This document shows positions 53,084-61,321 of a DNA stretch of 64,000 bases, piece after piece. Made by a program: the position numbers and the translations under genes. Numbering within the stretch: position 1 is the stretch's first letter; each line of letters starts with the position of its first letter. The notes under the pieces were generated by a model, which worked only from the letters and a program-made list of their open reading frames with translations, was not told the DNA's origin and searched no databases. The stretch is from Bacillus sp. OK048 (GTDB taxonomy: Bacteria; Bacillota; Bacilli; Bacillales; Cytobacillaceae). The stretch spans positions 62,001 to 126,000 of the forward strand of contig NZ_FNHN01000001.1 of NCBI RefSeq assembly GCF_900103525.1, in the 5' to 3' direction.

Positions 53084-53908
53084 CTAATTCTCCTCTTTAC
53101 TGACCATATACGCCTTCTTAACGAGATCAGGTAATGTCCGCTCTTCTAAGGTTTCGTTCAAACGCTCGGCGATCAATTCGTAGCCCTTATTATTGGGATG
53201 AAAATTGTCGGTATGCAAGAGACTTTCTTTTGGATTGCGAAATAAATCTTCAATTCCTACATAATAAGCATTCGAATAATTGCTGACCACGGATTGACTG
53301 GCAATATTCCAATCAGCCACAATCTGGTCAAGCTCCTTAATATCCGAAAACCATTGTGAAAAAGGATTGTAGACACCAACCAACACAATATAGGCATCAG
53401 GATTAACGCGAATAATCGTATTCATAATTTGGTACAGATTATGAATATACACTTCTCGTTCTTTTTCAAACACCGATAGCTGGAGATTTGAAATATTATC
53501 CTTGACTACCTTCATAATGTCATTGCCGCCAATGGTTAAAATGACCAAATCAGCTGTAGCTAGTGTGTCGGTAATCTCCTCTTGTTGCAGTCTTTTTAAT
53601 AATTGTGTCGTCCGGTTACCGTTAACGCCATAGTTATAAAAATCAACTTCCTTAATCCCCTTTTCTTCCTCGAGCAAAGTTCTTAAGTAAGGCAGGTATC
53701 CTCCAGTTTTGGTACTATCGCCAACACCCTCTGTTAAGGAATCGCCAGCAGAAATAATCTTTATTTCCTGTGGGACAAAATCGACAGGAATTTCCTCATA
53801 AACGACAGCCGAAACGGTCCGTTCTTTATGCAATTCCCAGCGATTGGATTGACTGCAAGAACTTAAGAAAAAAGTCGAAAGCATGAAAAGGGTGAAAAAC
53901 TTTTTCAA
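53084..53908 (-). CDS. ypmR: GDSL-family lipase/esterase lipoprotein (YpmR-like)
   Basis: A 274-residue exported protein with lipobox LSSCSQ (Cys18). SGNH hydrolase blocks: GDSLTEGVGD (Ser), GNRTTQL region, GGNDIM (Asn), and DNFHPNNKGY (Asp/His). It is expected to hydrolyse an ester on the cell surface. It heads the ypmR-ypmS pair, as in B. subtilis. Confidence 0.88.
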   Translation of the reverse strand: MKKFFTLFMLSTFFLSSCSQSNRWELHKERTVSAVVYEEIPVDFVPQEIKIISAGDSLTEGVGDSTKTGGYLPYLRTLLEEEKGIKEVDFYNYGVNGNRTTQLLKRLQQEEITDTLATADLVILTIGGNDIMKVVKDNISNLQLSVFEKEREVYIHNLYQIMNTIIRVNPDAYIVLVGVYNPFSQWFSDIKELDQIVADWNIASQSVVSNYSNAYYVGIEDLFRNPKESLLHTDNFHPNNKGYELIAERLNETLEERTLPDLVKKAYMVSKEEN

Positions 53909-53993
53909 ATGTACTTCACCACCCTCTACCTATTGATATTATAACATGACAAAAAAAATTCAAAACAGGCAAGTACAAACTCCTATTCATTTC

Positions 53994-54024
53994 CAAAAAA
54001 ATAGACCTAGAAAAAAGGTCTATT
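53994..54024 (-). terminator. Terminator overlapping the ypmQ stop
   Basis: Arms AATAGACCT and AGGTCTATT followed by TTTTTTT on the minus strand; the hairpin includes the stop codon. Confidence 0.8.
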
Positions 54025-54601
54025 GCAATGCTTTAATATCCTTGAGCATATCATCATACGGCACTTCTTTGTACCCATCGTAAACTTTTTTAACTTTACT
54101 ATCTGGTCCAACTAAGAAGAAGTAGGTTTGATGAATAACCTGATTTCCCTCTTGCGGCTTTTTCACTAACGTTTTAAATGTTTCTTTGGCATAGGTTTCA
54201 ATAAACTCTTGTGTATAGCCTGTCAAAAAGGTCCAATTCTTTGAATCCAAGCCGAAATTCTTGGCATACGTTGTAAGTTTTTCTGGTGTATCAACGGTTG
54301 GATCGACACTAAACGAAACAAACTCTACATTTTCCAACTTTTCATCTGCCACCATTTTTTGCAGCTTGGACATATTTGCTGTCATGGGCGGACAAACATC
54401 TGCACAATTGGTAAAAATAAAATCAGCCACCCAAATCTTTCCGTCTAACTCCTTTTTTTCAAACGGTTGATTTTCCTCGGTCACCGCTGAAAAATCATTT
54501 ACTGGATAATCAAGCGGATTCACAATCCCCTTTTGTCCACATGCTGATAAAAGCAACGCACTCAAGATGATGATAACTAGAAACGATAATTGATTTTTCA
54601 T
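54020..54601 (-). CDS. ypmQ: SCO1/SenC family copper chaperone lipoprotein (YpmQ-like)
   Basis: A 193-residue thioredoxin-fold lipoprotein. Lipobox LLSACG, metal-binding motif DFIFTNCADVCPP (CxxxC), and the copper-ligand His in IHQTYFFLVGPD. Members deliver copper to cytochrome oxidase CuA. It matches B. subtilis YpmQ next to ypmR. Confidence 0.9.
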   Translation of the reverse strand: MKNQLSFLVIIILSALLLSACGQKGIVNPLDYPVNDFSAVTEENQPFEKKELDGKIWVADFIFTNCADVCPPMTANMSKLQKMVADEKLENVEFVSFSVDPTVDTPEKLTTYAKNFGLDSKNWTFLTGYTQEFIETYAKETFKTLVKKPQEGNQVIHQTYFFLVGPDSKVKKVYDGYKEVPYDDMLKDIKALQ

Positions 54602-54797
54602 AAATATCCCCCGCCAGCTTTTTCTTTTCGTGATAAGTGTAACAAAGTTTCAAGAAAGAGAAAAGCAAACGGTCCTTAATCAAGGCTATAGCATTTCCAA
54701 AAATTCTAGTTTCACCAAAAGAACAGAATTCTCCGTTATAATGTCGAAGAATAGCCGAAGGCAAGTTGGTTTATTGTAAGGAGAAGATATGGTATCA

Positions 54798-54815
54798 TGA
54801 ATGAGTATTCATTCA
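54798..54815 (+). promoter_or_regulatory. FadR-type operator
   Basis: TGAATGAGTATTCATTCA is a dyad that fits the B. subtilis FadR consensus (TGAATGA-N-TA-N-TCATTCA, from memory). It lies 40 bases before the MBL gene start, next to a possible -10 TATCAT at 54793-54798. Confidence 0.75.
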
Positions 54816-54855
54816 ATAACCAGAAAATTAAGTCAATTTTACAGAGGTGTTAATA

Positions 54856-55743
54856 GTGAAACAGATTGGTCCACTTATAATTATTGAAGGAGCTAATAAT
54901 AGTAAAGTTCCCTATTCACGAAGCTTGTATATTAATACCAATGACAAGGTGCTCATCGATACGGGAGCAGATCCAACTGAACTTATGACACTTGATGAGC
55001 AGTATGGGGTTAAGTTGATCATCAATACTCACTACCACCCCGATCATACATTGCACAACCATTTGTTTCAGGGTACTGAAAAATGGATTAATCCACTCGA
55101 ATATAAAACCATTCAAACCATCGAAGGGATTGCCAGGGGTAATGGCGTCTACCAAGAATGGGGGCCAGAAGGTGTAGAAACACTTAGAAAACACATGCCA
55201 AAGGAATGGGTACAAAACCTTGGGGAAATTTCCGGAACCTATCATTATGAAGAAGAATATAACTTTAGCGGGGTCAAGGTTCATTTCCTACACACCCCTG
55301 GACACACAGCGGGCTATACAAGTCCCTTCTTTCCAGCGTTAGGAGTCGTTTATGTAGGCGATTTCGATATGACATCGTTTGGACCATGGTATTTTGGAAG
55401 TGATGGAGATATTGATGCCTTCATTGCATCAGGAAAACGCTTGTTGGACCTGGACGCCGACACCTATATTACCGGTCATCAAAAAGGGATTTTCACGAAA
55501 CAAGAATTTGCTGAAGCAATGGAAAAATACTTAGCCATGATTGACCAGCGTGACGAAATCATCGAAAAGTATGTTCGTCAGGGCCTGAATTTTGAGGAGC
55601 TAACAAGTATTGGCATCTTCTATCCTAAAAAAATACTCGAATCGGTTATGATTCTCCGGACATGGGAACGTAGCGGAATTCGAAAACATTTGCAGCGGCT
55701 TGGGTATAGTGTCCATGGTTCTGAAATTTCAGCGGTAATCTAA
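54856..55743 (+). CDS. Metallo-beta-lactamase-fold hydrolase
   Basis: A 295-residue hydrolase. The MBL motif HYHPDH (in NTHYHPDHTLHNH, near 57-69), second His in HTPGHTAGYTSP, Asp in YVGDFDM and last His in TGHQKG form a dinuclear zinc site. Related to RNase-Z/glyoxalase-like and AHL-lactonase groups; substrate unknown. GTG 54856 follows AGAGGTG; the frame opens at 54847. The FadR box suggests fatty-acid-linked regulation. Confidence 0.85.
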   Translation: MKQIGPLIIIEGANNSKVPYSRSLYINTNDKVLIDTGADPTELMTLDEQYGVKLIINTHYHPDHTLHNHLFQGTEKWINPLEYKTIQTIEGIARGNGVYQEWGPEGVETLRKHMPKEWVQNLGEISGTYHYEEEYNFSGVKVHFLHTPGHTAGYTSPFFPALGVVYVGDFDMTSFGPWYFGSDGDIDAFIASGKRLLDLDADTYITGHQKGIFTKQEFAEAMEKYLAMIDQRDEIIEKYVRQGLNFEELTSIGIFYPKKILESVMILRTWERSGIRKHLQRLGYSVHGSEISAVI

Positions 55744-55782
55744 AGGGGATGGTGCCATAAATCGCACCATCCCCATTTTTTA
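55744..55782. terminator. Bidirectional terminator
   Basis: Arms GGGGATGGTGC and GCACCATCCCC followed by a T-run, between convergent genes. Confidence 0.9.
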
Positions 55783-56622
55783 TTCTGTGTAATACATCAA
55801 GGCAATTGCACCTGGACCTGTATGGGTGCTGATCGTCGGGCCCGTGTAACCAATCGGGATATCCTCAAATCCTGTTAAGTCTACAATTGCTTCCTTTACT
55901 CTTGCAGCTAAATCATGTGCTTCGGCATGAACAATCCCTGCACCTAGTAAGGTTTTTCCTTTTACATCCTCGGTAAATTGCTTGGCGAGCCATTTGACCA
56001 CCTGTGAATGGCTGCGAACTTTGGCAACTGGATTATATTCTGCACCCTCAAGAGAGGCAATCGGCTTGATATTAAGGAGTGATCCAATAAAAGCCTTCCC
56101 TTTACCAATTCTGCCGCCTTTTACCATGTTCTCCAGCGTATCAATCATAATATAAAGCTTTGAATTTTCACTGACCTTGTCTAAACGCTCTAGAATTTCC
56201 TCAGCACTCTTGCCTTGCTTCGCCATTTCAGCCGCTTCCCTGACCTGGAACTGAAGGGCAATCGAGATAAACTTAGAGTCAACGACGTTGACCTTTGTCT
56301 TCGTCATTTGTGCTGCACTTTCAGCAGAGCGAACCGTTCCGCTCATTTTCCCGGTCATATGTATAGAAATTACTTCATAGCCTTCATCACCAAGCTTGTC
56401 ATATACTTCAAGGAAAGTTCCCGCGGAAGGCTGGGAGCTTTTCGGCAGTTCCTCTAAACTTTTCATCGTTTCCATAAATTCTGCAGGTTGAATCTCAACT
56501 CTGTCTAAATACGTTTCACCCTTTATTGTTACGGACAAAGGGACCACGACAACACCGAGCTGTTCAGCCTGTTCAATGATCATATCCATGGTTGAATCCG
56601 TTACAATCTTTATCTTGCTCAT
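55780..56622 (-). CDS. DegV family fatty-acid-binding protein
   Basis: A 280-residue DegV protein. Signatures: KIVTDSTMDMI N-terminus, SQPSAGTFLEVYD, HMTGKMSGTVRSAE, and GYTGPTISTHTGPGAIALMYY at the end. DegV members bind fatty acids and often work with FakA kinase. It is a single gene. Confidence 0.9.
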   Translation of the reverse strand: MSKIKIVTDSTMDMIIEQAEQLGVVVVPLSVTIKGETYLDRVEIQPAEFMETMKSLEELPKSSQPSAGTFLEVYDKLGDEGYEVISIHMTGKMSGTVRSAESAAQMTKTKVNVVDSKFISIALQFQVREAAEMAKQGKSAEEILERLDKVSENSKLYIMIDTLENMVKGGRIGKGKAFIGSLLNIKPIASLEGAEYNPVAKVRSHSQVVKWLAKQFTEDVKGKTLLGAGIVHAEAHDLAARVKEAIVDLTGFEDIPIGYTGPTISTHTGPGAIALMYYTE

Positions 56623-56713
56623 TCACTCACATCCCTAGCTTTACTCCATTGTATTATACATGTTCCCTATCCTAGATGAAATAATTTCCCCTATTTTCGT
56701 AAGATAAATGTGA

Positions 56714-56745
56714 AAAATAAAAGAACACCGGATGATCCGATGTTC
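56714..56745 (-). terminator. Hairpin downstream of the small zinc-ribbon gene
   Basis: Arms GAACATCGGAT and ATCCGGTGTTC with a T-rich tail on the minus strand, upstream of degV. Confidence 0.6.
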
Positions 56746-56832
56746 GAAAGGTAAGAAGCGTTATTCTTTTATTTTTGAACTTTAATCCCTGCTACATAAA
56801 TCAGGAAACTCTTTTTAAATTATTATGGAAGC

Positions 56833-56861
56833 AAAAAACAGGCCACTGTTGGATGACCTGT
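56833..56861 (-). terminator. Terminator of the small zinc-ribbon gene
   Basis: Arms ACAGGTCA and TGGCCTGT followed by TTTTTTG on the minus strand. Confidence 0.8.
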
Positions 56862-56864
56862 AAA

Positions 56865-57083
56865 TTAGTCAAAAGATGGGAAAGTGTAGGATTTAATCTT
56901 GGGGTTATCTACAGTGAATTGTTTTTTGATTATGTATAATTGAGGCCTTTTAGTTTTAGCCTTTTGGGCATCTTGGCGGTTAACTTTAGTAAGATCATGG
57001 TTACATGAAGGGCAAAGCCATTTTCCAGAATCGCAGCTACTGAAAGAGGGTTGGTGGCATTTTGGGCAGAGTTTTTTGAACAT
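56865..57083 (-). CDS. Small zinc-ribbon protein
   Basis: A 72-residue protein with CPKC (6-9) and CPSC (24-27), a four-cysteine zinc ribbon, then a basic Lys/Arg-rich segment. Function unknown. It is alone, between degV and the biofilm operon, and has its own terminators. Confidence 0.6.
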   Translation of the reverse strand: MFKKLCPKCHQPSFSSCDSGKWLCPSCNHDLTKVNRQDAQKAKTKRPQLYIIKKQFTVDNPKIKSYTFPSFD

Positions 57084-57199
57084 TGGGTGACAACTCCATT
57101 CTGATCTATTTCTAATAGTTATCTATTACAATCTAATAATATGTATACAAACTTATTAAAATTTGACCTTGATTTTCTACTTTAAAAACCAAGGTCCTA

Positions 57200-57823
57200 C
57201 TATACTTGCTTATCTAACCTATTTCTTCTTTTGATGAAAAACTGAATTGTAGAACCAGTTAAAACTAACACTGCTCCTACTACTAGAATATTAAACATAT
57301 CTGATCCGGTGTCAGGGAGTTTGGGTCCATCTGCTGGAAGGACACCACCTAGAGTTCCTTCTACATAAAATTTAAACTGAAATTCACAGCTTAAACTTTG
57401 AAAATCATTTCCAAGTTCACTAGGGAAATATATACTAAATGTCAGTTCTTCACTTGTACTACTTTTTAATTTTCTAGAATCTAGCTTTTCATAGTCTTTT
57501 AATTTACCTTTATAAAGATCACCAGATTTATCAGCAACTGTTAAAACTAATTCATTATAAATTTTTTCTGATCCTGTTAAGAAACGATTAGAAAAAAGAT
57601 ACTTGAAGTCTTTTGATCCATTATTTTGGACTTTTAATAATTTCGTAAATGTATCTCCTGGTTTAGCATTGCTAATATCAAAAAGGACCTTATTTGGGAT
57701 TGTTGAAATATCAATCTCATTCTTTTCAGCACTTACACTTTTCTCTCCTAAAAATATAAAAATGAATAAACTGGCTATAAAAATAATTCTTATCGTCTTT
57801 GCTAATATCACTTTAATATTCAT
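57200..57823 (-). CDS. LPXTG-anchored TasA-like surface protein
   Basis: A 207-residue exported protein. A signal peptide spans 1-32 (FIFIFLGEKSVSA). The body resembles the CalY/TasA fold (ISNAKPGDTFTKLLKVQNNGS, near 50-70). The C-terminus has LPDTG (169-173), a hydrophobic helix and an RRNR tail, a sortase substrate signature. It ends the tapA-sipW-tasA-like operon and could anchor or cap fibres on the wall. ATG 57823 follows GAGG; the frame extends to 57853. Confidence 0.85.
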   Translation of the reverse strand: MNIKVILAKTIRIIFIASLFIFIFLGEKSVSAEKNEIDISTIPNKVLFDISNAKPGDTFTKLLKVQNNGSKDFKYLFSNRFLTGSEKIYNELVLTVADKSGDLYKGKLKDYEKLDSRKLKSSTSEELTFSIYFPSELGNDFQSLSCEFQFKFYVEGTLGGVLPADGPKLPDTGSDMFNILVVGAVLVLTGSTIQFFIKRRNRLDKQV

Positions 57824-57850
57824 GGCAATACCTCGCAATGTTAGATTTAA

Positions 57851-57880
57851 CAAAAGGTAGGAATTACTTCCTACCTTTTG
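57851..57880 (-). terminator. Intra-operon hairpin after the TasA gene
   Basis: Perfect 13-bp arms (CAAAAGGTAGGAA and its complement) around a four-base loop, with only a short T-rich tail (TTTTG). It may attenuate the LPXTG gene or stabilise the fibre mRNA. Confidence 0.75.
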
Positions 57881-57892
57881 TCAAAATTGCTA

Positions 57893-58480
57893 TTAAAGTT
57901 CTACTCCAGTACCTTGCTTAGCATTGAATGTCCATTCTAGTCTTAGCCATTCTCCTTGGAAAGCATTTTGATCAGCTCCATTATCAAGGAACTTAAACTT
58001 CACTATAAATGGATGAGTTTCACCTTTTTTTAGATCCGCTGTTGGAACGTGCCCACTCAACGTTTCATGAAGTATTTCAGGGCTCATACTTCTTAACTCT
58101 GAAAGTGTTGATAGGTAAATTGGCATACTATTCGCCGGTTGTCCATGATATAGGACTTCTACTTGGATATAATCACCTAAATTTTTCCCAAATTGATCAA
58201 CTGCCCCACCTGTTGAGTAGTTTGTAGCTAAATTAATAGTATGAATATCAAGACTACCATCATTCTGTAGGTTAAAAGTACGTTGCATCCAATCACCTGG
58301 TTTAATATTTTTAATGTTAATGATCTCAGTTGGATGTGCTGAAAGCTTTAATGTTCCTGCTTGAAATTCCGCTGTAGCTTGTGTGGTAGCACTAAAATAC
58401 GCAAATGTTCCCCCACCTACTAAAGATAATCCTAGTGCTGCTGATGCGATTCCTAAACCTAATTTCTTTTTAATACTCAT
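57893..58480 (-). CDS. TasA/CalY family biofilm fibre protein
   Basis: A 195-residue exported protein (M73, camelysin family). The signal peptide ends with GGTFAYFSATT (23-33), the SipW-type cleavage context. Body: TLKLSAHPTEIINIKNIKPGDW, GSLDIHTINL. It is the structural matrix fibre in Bacillus. It follows sipW by 83 bases. No LPXTG. Confidence 0.92.
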   Translation of the reverse strand: MSIKKKLGLGIASAALGLSLVGGGTFAYFSATTQATAEFQAGTLKLSAHPTEIINIKNIKPGDWMQRTFNLQNDGSLDIHTINLATNYSTGGAVDQFGKNLGDYIQVEVLYHGQPANSMPIYLSTLSELRSMSPEILHETLSGHVPTADLKKGETHPFIVKFKFLDNGADQNAFQGEWLRLEWTFNAKQGTGVEL

Positions 58481-58563
58481 TCTTTCTCCTCCTAATTATC
58501 CCTCTTTTTAGAGATATGTATTATTTATTGGACCCTTATGCTTTTACATAAGGAATGCAACCG

Positions 58564-59130
58564 TTAAATAGTTCCTTGAGCATCATTTCCTTTTCCCTTA
58601 TCCAGTTCTTTGATAGCTTTATAAATGCTTATTCCTGAATAGGAAAGTAGGAGTATGCCTGGTAGGATAAGTAGTAAAGCCATTCCATTTTTCGACTTAG
58701 AATAATCTATTAAATAACCAACATATGGGATTGTAAAGCCGGAATATTTAGCTACGACATTCTGGGTTAATACTGGATCAAGATCTTTAGCATTGTTGTT
58801 ATCACCTTTTGTTACATACGTGATTTGATCTCCAGCTTTATTAACATCAATAATTCTATGTGTAATCAATTTTTCATCAGATTCTATAAAGGTGATAATG
58901 TCATCTTTTTTCAAATTACCTGGATTTTCTAAAGGCTTAACAGCAATGATAGAACCTGTTTTAAACGTGGGTTCCATGGAACCAGAAAGTACTGTTTTAA
59001 GTTGGTAACCCAAGATACTAGGTTCGCCACCGGAAGCTTTGGACGATATTACGACAAAAATCATAAATATTAAGGTTATTGATAGAATTACCGTTATTAA
59101 AGTACTTAAAATCTTTTTAACTATTTTCAT
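58564..59130 (-). CDS. sipW: ER-type signal peptidase I
   Basis: A 188-residue membrane peptidase that processes TasA and TapA. Catalytic Ser51 is in LSGSMEPTFKTGS, and the general base is His91 (EKLITHRIIDV), as in SipW and eukaryotic-type signal peptidases. Two hydrophobic helices flank (12-29, about 150-175). ATG 59130 follows GGCGGTG; the frame extends to 59196. Confidence 0.93.
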   Translation of the reverse strand: MKIVKKILSTLITVILSITLIFMIFVVISSKASGGEPSILGYQLKTVLSGSMEPTFKTGSIIAVKPLENPGNLKKDDIITFIESDEKLITHRIIDVNKAGDQITYVTKGDNNNAKDLDPVLTQNVVAKYSGFTIPYVGYLIDYSKSKNGMALLLILPGILLLSYSGISIYKAIKELDKGKGNDAQGTI

Positions 59131-59149
59131 GTTTACACCGCCATTGTTA

Positions 59150-59836
59150 TTAATTTTCCATGTTACCATTTGTTTGATCATAATTTGTTTCTGCACTATC
59201 TGAATTAGAACTTTCAGAGGTATTTTCTATGTCAGGTCTATTACTTTGAATTTCTATTGATTTCCCTTCAGTTTCAATATTTTTTTCATAAGGTTTTTGA
59301 GATTCTATTTTTTCATTTGAATTAGCATCAGATGTATCTTGAAAATTTTCATTTTCTAAATCCTTACAATATTTGTTCCAGAATTCGGAATTCCTTTCAG
59401 CGTCCTTGCAAAAATCTTCCGAAACACTAATTGTTCCGCTTATTGAATCAGCATCATTAAAATATGCACCAGTATCGGTTGTAAGATATATACCTGTAAG
59501 AATCAGAATGTACCATGCAGCAACAATCTGAGCTGCAAATAATACTATGATATTTTCCTTTTTTTTAAGCCTTTTCAAACGAGTATGTCGGATGGTATTC
59601 CCTCCCTCATTCGTTCTATTAAATTGAGAAGTTTTCTTAAGTAGTTTATTAAGAACGAAGTTGGCGACTTTTTTATCATGTTCATCAACTTCCTTAGGAA
59701 TTTTTGTTCTTTGTAATGAACTTACAAATTGAGTATAAGACAAAATAACGAACTTGAAAAACCACAAAAAAGACCAAATTTTCTTAATAAAGAACACTTT
59801 CATCATATTCTCTTGATATATCTCCCGATTTCTCAT
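59150..59836 (-). CDS. TapA-like accessory protein, start uncertain
   Basis: The frame encodes up to 228 residues. From about residue 80 it has a SipW-type signal segment (RLKRLKKKENIIVLFAAQIVAAWYILILTGIYLTTDTGAYF in parts) and a mature part with DTGAYFNDADSISG, two Cys (FCKDAE, KYCKDL) and a Glu/Asn/Ser-rich tail. It is TapA-like by position and composition. The first 79 residues (RNREIYQENMMKVFF...) carry an extra hydrophobic segment not expected in TapA; no ribosome site supports the ATG at 59836, and a GAGGGAGGG site near 59607 has no ATG, GTG or TTG close by. Initiation is unresolved. Confidence 0.6.
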   Translation of the reverse strand: MRNREIYQENMMKVFFIKKIWSFLWFFKFVILSYTQFVSSLQRTKIPKEVDEHDKKVANFVLNKLLKKTSQFNRTNEGGNTIRHTRLKRLKKKENIIVLFAAQIVAAWYILILTGIYLTTDTGAYFNDADSISGTISVSEDFCKDAERNSEFWNKYCKDLENENFQDTSDANSNEKIESQKPYEKNIETEGKSIEIQSNRPDIENTSESSNSDSAETNYDQTNGNMEN

Positions 59837-59863
59837 TATTCCGTATTTTATAAAGAATTAACC

Positions 59864-59906
59864 GTTCTATATAATGTATATTTGAAACGGATTCTTTTTG
59901 TTCTAT
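59864..59906. promoter_or_regulatory. Candidate SinR sites between tapA-like gene and sinR
   Basis: GTTCTAT occurs at 59864-59870 and 59900-59906, and AGAATTAACCGTTCT is a spaced dyad at 59854-59868. These resemble SinR motifs (GTTCTYT, from memory) in the divergent promoter region. Confidence 0.5.
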
Positions 59907-59925
59907 TTTAGGAGATGAGGGTGAT

Positions 59926-60273
59926 ATGATCGGAAAGAAGATTAAACGGTTGCGGCAGAAGAAAGGGTACTCAATAACGGAATTAGGTCGGCTAGCTGAT
60001 GTTTCGAAATCTTACTTAAGCCAGCTTGAGAGAGGTTTGCAGACTAATCCGTCACTTCATTTTCTCGTTAAAGTTTCTAAGCCTTTAGATACAAGTATTG
60101 ATTATCTTTTACAAAATGCTAATGAACAAAAGGTTGAAGATAATCTACTGGATGAGGAATGGAAGGAATTAATTCAGCAAGCAATTGAGGACGGTTTGAA
60201 AAAAGAGGATTTTCACGAGTATCGCAAGTACATTAAGTTCCAGGAATGGATGAAAGAACAGAAAAAATCATAA
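59926..60273 (+). CDS. sinR: SinR-type biofilm regulator
   Basis: A 115-residue repressor. An N-terminal Xre helix-turn-helix (SITELGRLADVSKSYLSQLERGLQTNPSL, residues 15-45 in parts) is nearly the SinR consensus. The C-terminal DEEWKELIQQAIEDGLKKEDF is the SinI-like dimerisation helix pair. It is divergent from the tapA-sipW-tasA-like operon, its expected target. No separate sinI is visible nearby. GGAGATGAGGGTG precedes the ATG. Confidence 0.88.
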   Translation: MIGKKIKRLRQKKGYSITELGRLADVSKSYLSQLERGLQTNPSLHFLVKVSKPLDTSIDYLLQNANEQKVEDNLLDEEWKELIQQAIEDGLKKEDFHEYRKYIKFQEWMKEQKKS

Positions 60274-60321
60274 AAGTAGCCCCCATTTATTCGTTATAAT
60301 GAATAAATGGGGGCTACTTTT
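60272..60321. terminator. Bidirectional terminator
   Basis: Two 21-base complementary arms with an eight-base loop between convergent sinR and hypE, overlapping both stop codons. Confidence 0.93.
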
Positions 60322-61321
60322 AACATATCCTCGGAAACATCGTTCCTGATAATCTATTTAGTAATCGCTTTGAACCTAGTGGCGTTTCCATAAGCAATTG
60401 ACCTTTTTGTTTTCCTATAATAGAACCGATAACTACTGCTTCCCGTCCATCTGGGAATTCTCTTACTATATCAAGCACTTTTTCCTTTTCATTAGCAGCT
60501 ACAATAATAATCGCTTTTCCTTCGTTTGCAAGATATAGCGGGTCAAAGCCTAATAGATCACAGACTCCATATACTTCTTCTTTAACAGGTACATCCACTT
60601 CATTAATTTTCATCGTTAAATGAAAGTCCTCAGCAATTTCTACAAGAGTTGTCGCTAATCCGCCTCTTGTCGGATCGCGCATGATCCGGACTCCATTTGT
60701 ATGGTGGAGAACTTCACTAAGCATTCTATTAAGAGAAGCACAATCACTTTCAATTGGTACCGTGATTCCTAATTCTCCCCTGGCAGCCAAGACAGCGATG
60801 CCATGGTCGCCGATGGAGCCTGTGACAATGATCACGTCTCCTTCTTCAAATTCAAGACTGCAGCCAATTCCGGGTTCATAGATCCCAATGCCGGTAGTGT
60901 TAATATAAACGCCATCCGCGCTGCCCCGTTCAACTACTTTTGTATCTCCAGCAACAATTTGCACGCCTGTTTTTCTGGCTTCATGGGCCATGTCAGTAAC
61001 AATTTTCTTGAGGTCGGAAATTGGAAATCCTTCTTCAATCACAAACCCACAAGTTAGGAATGCTGGTTTTGCCCCGCTAACGGCAAGGTCATTGACGGTC
61101 CCAGCAACGGCTAATTTTCCAATTGATCCTCCTGGGAAAAATATCGGTTTGATGACAAATGAGTCAGTTGAAACTGCTATTTGCTGGGAGGTCAATGTTA
61201 TTTCGGCTGCATCGAACATCGCCGCTTTTCCGTCGCCAAACGCTTCCACGAATAAATCACGAATTAAGCGATGGCTTAGTTCACCGCCATCACCATGTGC
61301 TAAACTGATATATTGCTCCAT
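60320..61321 (-). CDS. hypE: Hydrogenase maturation protein HypE
   Basis: A 333-residue enzyme that dehydrates carbamoyl-thiocarboxamide to cyanide for the [NiFe] site. N-terminal SLAHGDGGELSHRLI, GDTKVVERG, MRDPTRGGLATTL, and the essential C-terminal Cys in FPRIC are visible. Its ATG at 61321 shares the hypD stop position. The frame extends to 61384 inside hypD. Confidence 0.95.
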   Translation of the reverse strand: MEQYISLAHGDGGELSHRLIRDLFVEAFGDGKAAMFDAAEITLTSQQIAVSTDSFVIKPIFFPGGSIGKLAVAGTVNDLAVSGAKPAFLTCGFVIEEGFPISDLKKIVTDMAHEARKTGVQIVAGDTKVVERGSADGVYINTTGIGIYEPGIGCSLEFEEGDVIIVTGSIGDHGIAVLAARGELGITVPIESDCASLNRMLSEVLHHTNGVRIMRDPTRGGLATTLVEIAEDFHLTMKINEVDVPVKEEVYGVCDLLGFDPLYLANEGKAIIIVAANEKEKVLDIVREFPDGREAVVIGSIIGKQKGQLLMETPLGSKRLLNRLSGTMFPRIC

